Below, in pieces: positions 57,431 through 64,000 of a DNA stretch of 64,000 bases; positions within the stretch are counted from its first letter, which is position 1; every line of letters begins with the position of its first letter. The notes under the pieces are model-generated. The model searched no databases. It saw only the letters and a list, made by a program, of their open reading frames with translations, and had not been told where the DNA came from. The translations under genes were made by a program, and so were the position numbers. Source of the DNA: UBA11090 sp035560555 (lineage in GTDB: Bacteria; Spirochaetota; Spirochaetia; Treponematales; Rectinemataceae); the NCBI GenBank assembly GCA_035560555.1, contig DATMZF010000029.1, positions 53,302 to 117,301 of the forward strand. Reading direction: 5' to 3'.

Positions 57431-58201
57431 CTAACGCATTTTCCTTCCATACTCCCTGCTCGCGTCCAGGAGGGTCTTCGTATAGTCTTCCTTTGGCTCT
57501 ATATCGGCGAGGCTTTCGGCGTCGAGCGTTTCCAGGATCTTGCCCGACTGCATCACCGCCATGCGGTCGCAAAGATGAGCGACGACCCCTAGATCATGGG
57601 AGACGAGGATATAGGTCAGTCCCTTTCTTTCCTGCAGTTCCGCGAGGAGGTTGAGAATTTCGGCCTGGATCGAAACGTCGAGGGCCGACGTCGGCTCGTC
57701 CAGGAGGAGGACGCGCGGCTCCAGGATGAGGGCGCGGGCGATGGCGACGCGCTGCCGCTGCCCACCCGAAAGCTGGTGCGGGTATCGCCAGCGGAAATTC
57801 CGATCGAGCCCTACGTTTTCCAGGGCGTCGGCGATCATCGCGTCCCTGTCGCCCGGCACCTTGTGGATCGCGAGCGGTTCCATCAGCGCGGTGTATATGG
57901 TCTGTTTGGGGTGCAGAGAGCCATAGGGATCCTGGAACACCATCTGGGTGAGCCCGCATCGCTCCTTCGTGAGCTTTTTCTCCAGATACTTCCCGTCCAT
58001 CCGGATCGAACCCGTCCAATGCCCGTACTGCCCCGCGACGCAGCGGAGCACCGTCGTTTTCCCCGATCCCGATTCCCCGACGAGGCCGAAACTCTCGCCG
58101 TCGGCGACGGAGAAATCGATGCCGTGCAATACCCTGGTCGCCTCGAGGCCCTTGCCGAAATCGAGCGTCAAACCCTCAACCACAATCTTCGGAATACTCA
58201 C
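57431..58201 (-). CDS. Peptide-type ABC transporter ATP-binding protein (OppF/DppF-like)
   Basis: A 256-residue ATPase without the usual C-terminal OppF extension. Walker A GESGSGKTT, Q-loop MVFQDPYGSLHP, signature LSGGQRQRV, Walker B LLLDEPTSALD are all canonical. The start is a GTG at 58201, six nt after AAGGAG; longer GTG starts at 58219 and 58228 overlap the previous gene and lack a site. It ends the operon and completes the importer with the OppD-like subunit. Confidence 0.9.
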   Translation of the reverse strand: MSIPKIVVEGLTLDFGKGLEATRVLHGIDFSVADGESFGLVGESGSGKTTVLRCVAGQYGHWTGSIRMDGKYLEKKLTKERCGLTQMVFQDPYGSLHPKQTIYTALMEPLAIHKVPGDRDAMIADALENVGLDRNFRWRYPHQLSGGQRQRVAIARALILEPRVLLLDEPTSALDVSIQAEILNLLAELQERKGLTYILVSHDLGVVAHLCDRMAVMQSGKILETLDAESLADIEPKEDYTKTLLDASREYGRKMR

Positions 58202-58215
58202 CTCGATCTCCTTGC

Positions 58216-59052
58216 TCACGCGAGCCACGCCGGGTCTCGTATCAGGGTCGGCAGATGCGTCCTGCGCCGCGTCAAGCTCGGCAATGAATCCAAAAGGCCC
58301 CGCGTGTAAGGGTGCTTCGCCTCGTCGAGACGTTTCGCCTCTATCTCTTCGAGTATTTTCCCGGAATACATCACCAGGACGCGGTCGCAGAAGTGCCGGA
58401 CAAGGTTGAGGTCGTGGCTTATGAAAATGAGGCCGATGCCCGACCTGTCCACGAGTTCCCGCAGCACTTCCAGAACCTGCTCGCGGACGGAGACATCGAG
58501 CGCCGACGTCGGTTCGTCGGCGATGATGATTTCGGGCTCGGAAATCATCATCATCGCGATCATCGCCCGCTGTCCCATGCCGCCCGACACCTCGTGAGGA
58601 TACAGTCTGTACGCCCTCCCAGGCTCCCTGATCCGCACCTTCTCGAGCATGTGCATAGCCTTCTCTTCCGCCACCTTCCTTCCCACCTTCGCGTGGGCCA
58701 CATAAGCCTCTGCTATCTGGTCGCCGATCCTCATGACCGGATTCAGGGAAAACTTCGGATCCTGCAGGATCATCGAAATGCGCCTGCCGCGAATCGAGCG
58801 CATCTCGCGCTCGGAGGCTTTGAGGATATCGACGCCGTCGAACTCGAGGCGATCCGCGCTCACGATGGCTTTGCGCGGAAGGAGACGCAGCAGACTTCTA
58901 CCGATAGTCGATTTTCCCGATCCCGATTCCCCCACGATCGCGAGCTTTTCCTTCCCCAGCGAAAACGAGACTCCTCTGACCGCGCGCGTAACTTCTTTCC
59001 CATTGGGAAAACTGACGTTGAGCGACTCTACTTTAAGCTTCAGGTCTTCCAT
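58216..59052 (-). CDS. Peptide-type ABC transporter ATP-binding protein (OppD/DppD-like)
   Basis: A 278-residue ATPase: Walker A GESGSGKST, Q-loop MILQDPKFSLNP, signature VSGGMGQRA (G in place of the usual K or Q), Walker B IIADEPTSALD. The short C-terminus (RDPAWLA) lacks the Cys-rich OppD tail. It starts 9 nt after the DppC-like stop. Confidence 0.9.
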   Translation of the reverse strand: MEDLKLKVESLNVSFPNGKEVTRAVRGVSFSLGKEKLAIVGESGSGKSTIGRSLLRLLPRKAIVSADRLEFDGVDILKASEREMRSIRGRRISMILQDPKFSLNPVMRIGDQIAEAYVAHAKVGRKVAEEKAMHMLEKVRIREPGRAYRLYPHEVSGGMGQRAMIAMMMISEPEIIIADEPTSALDVSVREQVLEVLRELVDRSGIGLIFISHDLNLVRHFCDRVLVMYSGKILEEIEAKRLDEAKHPYTRGLLDSLPSLTRRRTHLPTLIRDPAWLA

Positions 59053-59061
59053 GATTCCACC

Positions 59062-59970
59062 CTATTCCATCCGCGGGTCGAGCGCGTCCCGCAGGCCGTC
59101 GCCGAAAAGATTGAAAGCGAGGCTGACGAGCAAAATGGCGACGCCCGGCACGGCCACCAGCCACCAGCTCTCCAGCATGTATCGCCGCCCCGAAGAGATC
59201 ATCGCGCCCCATTCCGGCGCGGGGGGAAGGGCGCCCAGGCCGAGGAAACCCAGGCCCGCGGCCGTGAGGATGATGCCGGCCATGTTCATGGTGAGCCGCA
59301 CGATGACCGACGACATGCACATCGGCATTATGTGGCGGAAGATGACCCGCGCCTTGGAGGCTCCCTGCAGTTCCACGGCGACGATATAGTCAGCTTTTCG
59401 CAATGACAGGGTTTCGGCGCGGGCGAGCCGCGCTATCGAAGGCCACGATGTCAGCGCGATCGCCAACACCGCGTGCTCGAGCCCCGGCCCCAGCGCGGCG
59501 ACAAAGGCGAGCGCCAGCACGAGGCTCGGGAAGGAGATGAAGATATCGGTGATCCTCATCATTATCGTATCGACGATGCCGCCCAGATAGCCCGACACGG
59601 TGCCCACGAGAAGCCCTATGGGTCCGACGATGATCGATACCAGGCAGATGATGTACAAAGTTATGCGCGATCCAAACACGATCCGGCTGTATACGTCCCT
59701 TCCGAATTCGTCGGTGCCGAGAAAATGCTCCCGGCTCGGGGCCCTGAGCGCTTCCGGAAGATTCTGTATATTCGGATTGTGCGTCGCGAGCAAGGGAGCC
59801 AGGGCCGCGACGACGAGAAGAAAGCAGATCACTATCAACCCCGCGACCGTGAGCGGATTTTTCAGTATCGCCGCCGCCGTTTTTCCCCATTCGGCCTTCC
59901 TCGCCTCCGAGCGTCCGCTCGGAGCGATCGCCTTCTTCTCCGCGCGCGCGCCGCCATTCTCGTTTGTCAT
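59062..59970 (-). CDS. Peptide-type ABC transporter permease (DppC/OppC-like)
   Basis: A 302-residue permease with a long cytosolic tail, then VAGLIVICFLLVVAALAPLLA, the FLGTDEFGRDVYSRIV block and the EAA loop VELQGASKARVIFRHIMPMC. The C-terminus FGDGLRDALDPRME is typical. Its ATG overlaps the DppB-like stop by 4 nt (ATGA). Confidence 0.92.
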   Translation of the reverse strand: MTNENGGARAEKKAIAPSGRSEARKAEWGKTAAAILKNPLTVAGLIVICFLLVVAALAPLLATHNPNIQNLPEALRAPSREHFLGTDEFGRDVYSRIVFGSRITLYIICLVSIIVGPIGLLVGTVSGYLGGIVDTIMMRITDIFISFPSLVLALAFVAALGPGLEHAVLAIALTSWPSIARLARAETLSLRKADYIVAVELQGASKARVIFRHIMPMCMSSVIVRLTMNMAGIILTAAGLGFLGLGALPPAPEWGAMISSGRRYMLESWWLVAVPGVAILLVSLAFNLFGDGLRDALDPRME

Positions 59971-61004
59971 GACTTCGTCCTTGGATCGAACACTTGATAC
60001 AGCGCGTCAGCCAGCAGATTGAGCGCCACGAATATGAGGCCGATGAGGAGCACGCAGCCCATGACCGCGTTCATGTCCCCGAGAAGCAGGCCTCCCGTGA
60101 GATACGAACCGAAGCCAGGCCACGCGAACACCGTCTCTATGAGAACGGCTCCCTCGAGGAGGTTGCCGTAGATGAGCGCTATGATCGTGAGCAGCTGCAC
60201 GAGAATATTCTTGAAGGCGTGTCCCCAGATGACCCTTCGTTCGGAAAGGCCTTTCACCCTGGCCGTCAGGATATATTCCTGGGAAAGTTGGGCGAGCATG
60301 AAGGATCGCGTCATGCGACTTATATAAGCGGTCGAGTGCAGGCCAAGGATGCAGGCGGGAAGCACGATGTGCCGTAGGGCGCTGACGAAAATCTCCCATT
60401 CGCCTGCCACCATCGCGTCGATCAGGATAAATCCCGTTTTGCTTTTCATGAGGCCGTCGAAGGCGATGTCCATGCGTCCGGCGCCGCCGACCCAGCCCAG
60501 CTTGGCGTAAAAAATGAGCAAGCCCATGAGGCCAAACCAGAAGATGGGCGTCGAGTATCCGAAAAGACTCAGGACGCGGACGACATGGTCGCCGAGCCTG
60601 CCGTGCCGGGTCGCCGCGAACACGCCCAAAGGCACGCCGACCAGGATGCCCAACAGTATGGCGACGGTGGCGAGTTCAATGGTAGCGGGGAATACCCGCC
60701 GTATATCCTCGATTATCGGATGCCCCGTGAGCAGGGCCTTCCCGAGATTGCCGTGCAGCAAATCGTTGGCGTAGATGCCGAACTGAACGTAAAGAGGCTT
60801 GTCCAGCCCCATCTGCTTGTACACTTGATCGTAGGTCGAGCGGTCGGCGTCGGGTCCCACGACCGAGAGCACCGGGTCGATCGGCATGACGCGCCCGATG
60901 AGGAAGGTGAGAAGCAACAGACCGAAGATGGTGAGAGCGATCACTCCCAGCCTGCGAGCCGCGTGGATCATGAGCGCGGTAAGGTTGATCGATTTCGATT
61001 TCAT
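59967..61004 (-). CDS. Peptide-type ABC transporter permease (DppB/OppB-like)
   Basis: A 345-residue permease starting with MIHAARRLGVIALTIFGLLLLTFLIGRV and DPVLSVVGPDADR. The EAA motif reads TARVKGLSERRVIWGHAFKNI. The ATG at 61004 is preferred (GGGGAG ahead) over one six codons upstream that has no ribosome site. It follows the binding-protein gene after a stem-loop. Confidence 0.92.
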   Translation of the reverse strand: MKSKSINLTALMIHAARRLGVIALTIFGLLLLTFLIGRVMPIDPVLSVVGPDADRSTYDQVYKQMGLDKPLYVQFGIYANDLLHGNLGKALLTGHPIIEDIRRVFPATIELATVAILLGILVGVPLGVFAATRHGRLGDHVVRVLSLFGYSTPIFWFGLMGLLIFYAKLGWVGGAGRMDIAFDGLMKSKTGFILIDAMVAGEWEIFVSALRHIVLPACILGLHSTAYISRMTRSFMLAQLSQEYILTARVKGLSERRVIWGHAFKNILVQLLTIIALIYGNLLEGAVLIETVFAWPGFGSYLTGGLLLGDMNAVMGCVLLIGLIFVALNLLADALYQVFDPRTKS

Positions 61005-61032
61005 GAATCTCCCCTGGATCATCGAGCGCGGA

Positions 61033-61063
61033 AAGGCCGGAGCGCGTTATGCGCTCCGGCCTT
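61033..61063 (-). promoter_or_regulatory. 13-bp perfect stem-loop between binding-protein and permease genes
   Basis: Arms 61033-61045 and 61051-61063 (AAGGCCGGAGCGC with its complement), 5-nt loop, no T tract. It has the same placement as the hairpins at 6569-6607 and 24583-24620. Confidence 0.75.
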
Positions 61064-61069
61064 CGAGAC

Positions 61070-62683
61070 TTATCGCTTTTTAAAGACTTCGCGGAACCTG
61101 GTGGTCGATGAAGGGCTGGTCATGAAATTCTCGATGTCCCCTCGCAGGACCGAGGTATCGATCATCTGCGAGACCGTGAAGATGGGAGCGGCTTCCTGTT
61201 CGTAGAGATCCTGAATCCTGCGATACATGGCCAGCTGCGCTTTCTCGTCCTTCTCCAGAAGCGCCTTGTCTATGAGCGTGTTGATCTCGGCGTTGTAGAA
61301 GGAAGTGCGCCAGCCCTGGAGATTGTCGAGCTTCGCGGCGTCGCTGTTGTCGGGATTGTAGACCATGGAGCGCAGGTTGGAGTCCGGATGGGGAATCGAG
61401 CCGCCGCCGCCACGTCCCACTATGATCTCGAACTTCCGCTCCCTCATGTAGCCGTAGACCTGGTTTCCGGTGCCGGAAATGACGTCCGCCTGGATTCCGC
61501 CCTGAGCCAGGGTAGCCTGGAGACTCGTCGCTATATTGATATAAGGAAGATCGGAAAGGACGTGGATGATCGTCTTGAACCCGTTCGGATAGCCAGCCTC
61601 GGCGAGAAGTTTCTTCGCGGCGGCGACATCGAGCTTGTACCCCTGGTTGTCGGGCAGGGTCGCCGGAAGGCCGGCCTGGATCGGACGCTGGTGGAAGAAT
61701 CCGTAGTTGGGCATTATCGTCTTGTTGATGCCTTCGTAATCGATGAGGAGCCGAATGGCCTGCCGCACTTTTATGTTCGAGTATTTCGGATCCCTCATGC
61801 TGACCGCGACATAATACAGGGTCCCTTTCTTGATGGCTTCGACGGAAATGTTCTTGTTGTCCTTGAGCGCCTCGATGTCGGCGACCGTCATGCCATAGGC
61901 GACATCGATGTCGCCCTTCTCGATCATGAGACGCATGGACTGTGATTCGGTCATATGCCTGAGAATGACTCTCCTCAGCTTCGCGGGAGCTCTCCAATAA
62001 CCATCGAAACGGCTCATTATGAGCGCGTCCTTCGCCCTCCAATCATCGAGCTTGAAGGGGCCTGAGCCTGCGGCGTTCGTTGTGAGCCACGCGTTGCCCA
62101 TATCGTTGTTCACCTGGTTTTCGAGCACTTTCTTGCTATCGAGGATGAAGGCGCTGGGCGAGGATCCCAAATTGAACAATATCAGTTTCGGGTCCGTGGG
62201 CTTGGGCATGTCGACGACGAAGGTGTAGGGATCGGTCGCCTTGAAGGAAGCGTCGGCGGTGTCCTTAGAAAAGCCATACACTTTCCACGCCGACGCGAGG
62301 GACATATTGAGCTTGAGCACTCGCCTCAGGGACCAGGCCACGTCTTCCGCCGTGAGCGGGTTGCCCGACTGAAACTTTATGCCCTTGCGGATGACGAAGG
62401 TGATCGAGCCGCCGTCGGGCGCCACTTTCCAGCTCTCGGCGACCGAGGGCAACATGGAGCTGGGGGAGGCCGGGTCGAGTTCCAGAAGCATGTCGTAGAG
62501 GTTGGCGTTCACCATGGCGACATCGAGACCGGTCGCGGCCGCGGGATCCAAAGAAAGCAAATTGTTCATGCTCATGCCTACGATGAGCTGATCCGCTGGT
62601 GTCGCTGCGAAAAGCTCGGTGACGGGAAGGACGGCAAGCGCCACGACAAGCGCCAGCGCCCCAATGGAAAATCTCTTCTTCAT
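61070..62683 (-). CDS. Family 5 ABC transporter solute-binding protein (DppA-like)
   Basis: A 537-residue exported binding protein with a signal peptide (MKKRFSIGALALVVALAVL, cleavage near FAA-TP). Family 5 marks: QLIVGMSMNNLLSLDPAAATG, LPSVAESWKVAPDGGSITFVIRKGIKFQSG, LTAEDVAWSLRRVLKL, RQAIRLLIDYEGINK, and DKALLEKDEKAQLAMYRRIQD. AAGGAGGAG stands before the ATG at 62683. It lies between the enolase-superfamily gene and the permeases. Given the enolase-type enzyme, the ligand could be an acid sugar or oligosaccharide rather than a peptide. Confidence 0.92.
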   Translation of the reverse strand: MKKRFSIGALALVVALAVLPVTELFAATPADQLIVGMSMNNLLSLDPAAATGLDVAMVNANLYDMLLELDPASPSSMLPSVAESWKVAPDGGSITFVIRKGIKFQSGNPLTAEDVAWSLRRVLKLNMSLASAWKVYGFSKDTADASFKATDPYTFVVDMPKPTDPKLILFNLGSSPSAFILDSKKVLENQVNNDMGNAWLTTNAAGSGPFKLDDWRAKDALIMSRFDGYWRAPAKLRRVILRHMTESQSMRLMIEKGDIDVAYGMTVADIEALKDNKNISVEAIKKGTLYYVAVSMRDPKYSNIKVRQAIRLLIDYEGINKTIMPNYGFFHQRPIQAGLPATLPDNQGYKLDVAAAKKLLAEAGYPNGFKTIIHVLSDLPYINIATSLQATLAQGGIQADVISGTGNQVYGYMRERKFEIIVGRGGGGSIPHPDSNLRSMVYNPDNSDAAKLDNLQGWRTSFYNAEINTLIDKALLEKDEKAQLAMYRRIQDLYEQEAAPIFTVSQMIDTSVLRGDIENFMTSPSSTTRFREVFKKR

Positions 62684-62769
62684 CTTTCTCCTCCTTGTGA
62701 TCGGCGATATCAAATGATGAGGAATCGGTGGATATCATTCCCCGATTCCTTCGAAAGGCACGAAATTTC

Positions 62770-63924
62770 TCAATACTTATTGGTCGTATGATTCTCTATA
62801 TAGCCGAAGTCGATAGCTTCGCCCAACCCCGGGCCATCGGGGAGATGGACGACGCCGTTTCCATCCATGGGGTCCACGATCTTCCTCAGGTATGGAGGGA
62901 CGGCGTCATAGTCGAGCATGGGGTGCAGAAGGCCGCGTTCATACCATGTGCAGTTTCGGATCGCCCCGATAACGACCAGGTTCGGCGCCCCATTCCCATG
63001 GATCTCGCAGTCCATTCCGAAGGATTCGGCCAAATGCGCTACCTTGAGGCAGGGCCCAATCCCGCCCACGCCCTGCACACCGGCTCTCAGGATATCGCAG
63101 GCGGCGTTCTTGGCCCAACTAGCGCGGCTCAAGTGCTTGCCCGCCAAAGATTCAGGTCCCAGGATCGGTATGTCTAGCTGATCGGAAAGCCACGCGTACG
63201 ATTCGATGGAATCTTCCTCCATCGGCTCCTCGAACCAGGAAAAATTCAGTTTCTCCAGGGCCCGGCCCAACATGAGCGCGTCGACCCGGGAATACCAGTG
63301 GTAGCCGTCCAGCATGAGCCGGATGTCGGGACCTACGGCTTCCCGCACCGCCGCGCAAGCCTTCGCGTCCATCGCAGGATCGGGAGCGAAAGAGACGGGC
63401 GGCATCCAGGTGTGAAGCTTGATCGCCTTATAGCCTCTTTGTGCGAGAGACTCCGCGAAGCGCGCGTACTCCTCGGGCGTGGAAAGACCTCCGGGGATAT
63501 CGTCGCCACACATCGTGCTCCCATAGGCGGGAACGTTGTCCCTGAAAGCGCCGGCCAGCTTCCGCGCCGGAAGGCCCAAGAACCGGCCGGCCCAATCCCA
63601 CAAGGCCTGTTCGACGAGCGCGAGCGCCCGGTCCGTCAACTGGCCGGCGCTTCCCCTCTGCCAGTGGGCCAAATCGTGCCACAATGCCTCGCGATCGAAA
63701 GCGTTCCTGCCGATAAGGACTTTGCGCACGAATGAATCCAGTATGAAAGGGCGGATGACCTCGGTTGGGCCCAAGGCATATCCTTCGTTTCCATCCTCGG
63801 TTCGGATTCGCAACAGCGCGAGCCGCGCGGGCTTGGCCGGACCGGGATGGCTATGACCGGCGCTATCGGAGGAGCGGAGAGAGGGATACGAGAAAACATT
63901 CAACGACACTTCGTTAATAATCAT
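62770..63924 (-). CDS. Enolase-superfamily (mandelate racemase-like) enzyme
   Basis: A 384-residue enzyme with an N-terminal capping domain and a C-terminal barrel. The catalytic set is visible: Lys-x-His in AIKLHTW (about residue 165), Asp in LMLDGYHWY, Glu in WFEEPMEE, Glu in LGPESL, and a His in CEIHGNGAPN. These enzymes abstract the proton next to a carboxylate and racemise or dehydrate acid sugars. The exact reaction is uncertain. It is first in the operon with a complete ABC importer, so it probably acts on the imported compound. Promoter and a FadR-type site lie just upstream. Confidence 0.88.
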   Translation of the reverse strand: MIINEVSLNVFSYPSLRSSDSAGHSHPGPAKPARLALLRIRTEDGNEGYALGPTEVIRPFILDSFVRKVLIGRNAFDREALWHDLAHWQRGSAGQLTDRALALVEQALWDWAGRFLGLPARKLAGAFRDNVPAYGSTMCGDDIPGGLSTPEEYARFAESLAQRGYKAIKLHTWMPPVSFAPDPAMDAKACAAVREAVGPDIRLMLDGYHWYSRVDALMLGRALEKLNFSWFEEPMEEDSIESYAWLSDQLDIPILGPESLAGKHLSRASWAKNAACDILRAGVQGVGGIGPCLKVAHLAESFGMDCEIHGNGAPNLVVIGAIRNCTWYERGLLHPMLDYDAVPPYLRKIVDPMDGNGVVHLPDGPGLGEAIDFGYIENHTTNKY

Positions 63925-63946
63925 CGCAATTCCTCGCTATCACAAG

Positions 63947-63957
63947 TCGTCATACAA
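63947..63957 (-). promoter_or_regulatory. FadR-subfamily (GntR) type operator
   Basis: On the minus strand TTGTATGACGA fits TNGTNNNACNA, the consensus of FCD-type GntR regulators that often control sugar-acid genes. It lies 23 nt before the ATG, downstream of the promoter, as a repressor site would. Confidence 0.45.
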
Positions 63958-63967
63958 CTTATTCACT

Positions 63968-63995
63968 TATATAACGGTTTTATCGTTTTGTCCAA
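63968..63995 (-). promoter_or_regulatory. Sigma70-type promoter of the enolase/ABC operon
   Basis: On the minus strand TTGGAC (63995-63990), 16-nt spacer, TATATA (63973-63968); transcription would start near 63961. Confidence 0.55.
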
Positions 63996-64000
63996 TAAAT

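Overview
The window is G+C-rich bacterial chromosome with dense, mostly long operons and few intergenic gaps. Two glycyl radical enzymes with their radical-SAM activases, a tungsten/molybdenum-type aldehyde oxidoreductase with a ferredoxin partner, a B12-type radical SAM protein and many uptake systems point to a strictly anaerobic, fermentative heterotroph. Spirochaetota is a reasonable guess from the look of the transporters and regulators, but no rRNA or other marker is present to prove it. No tRNA, rRNA, CRISPR array, prophage or insertion sequence was recognised.

Layout. 1-1149: the 3' end of a LacI-type regulator and an NTF2-like protein. 1155-8926 (minus): an eight-gene operon of creatininase-type amidohydrolase, complete peptide-type ABC importer, carbon-nitrogen hydrolase and RraA-like lyase, behind a good sigma70-type promoter near 9123-9150. 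9407-9857: an RRM RNA-binding protein with a structured leader and a textbook terminator. 9887-10895: decayed genes (a GIY-YIG protein, a KdpD-type kinase, TrkH). 10996-13889 (minus): a B12-binding radical SAM protein coupled to a flavodoxin-like lipoprotein. 14062-18048: a carotenoid-desaturase-like flavoprotein convergent with an SDR/NTF2/PanE operon. 18322-22095: an NCS2 uracil/xanthine permease and a LacI regulator fused to a solute-binding-protein domain. 22079-25956 (minus): a sugar/glycerol-phosphate-type ABC importer with a metallo-beta-lactamase-fold hydrolase. 26344-29907: a ydhY-ydhV-ydhW-like operon with a folded leader that hides its ribosome-binding site. 30004-34404: a large unknown membrane protein and a receiver-PAS-histidine kinase. 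34415-37730: an EamA exporter, an M20 amidohydrolase, a nuclease-like protein and an AraC remnant.

37804-55679 is the most unusual part: two glycyl radical enzyme operons placed back to back around one AraC regulator. The leftward operon holds a ribose-type ABC importer, GRE1, its activase, a 689-residue kinase-fold protein, a shikimate-dehydrogenase-like enzyme, a UPF0303 protein and a DeoR regulator. The rightward operon holds activase 2, GRE2 and a ROK kinase, and appears to start as a leaderless transcript. Together they look like uptake, phosphorylation and radical elimination of polyol- or sugar-derived substrates that cannot be named from sequence alone.

55726-63924: a DUF1349 protein, an alpha/beta hydrolase, and a second peptide-type ABC operon led by an enolase-superfamily enzyme, behind a promoter carrying a FadR-subfamily-type operator. 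All four ABC operons carry a strong stem-loop just after the solute-binding-protein gene.
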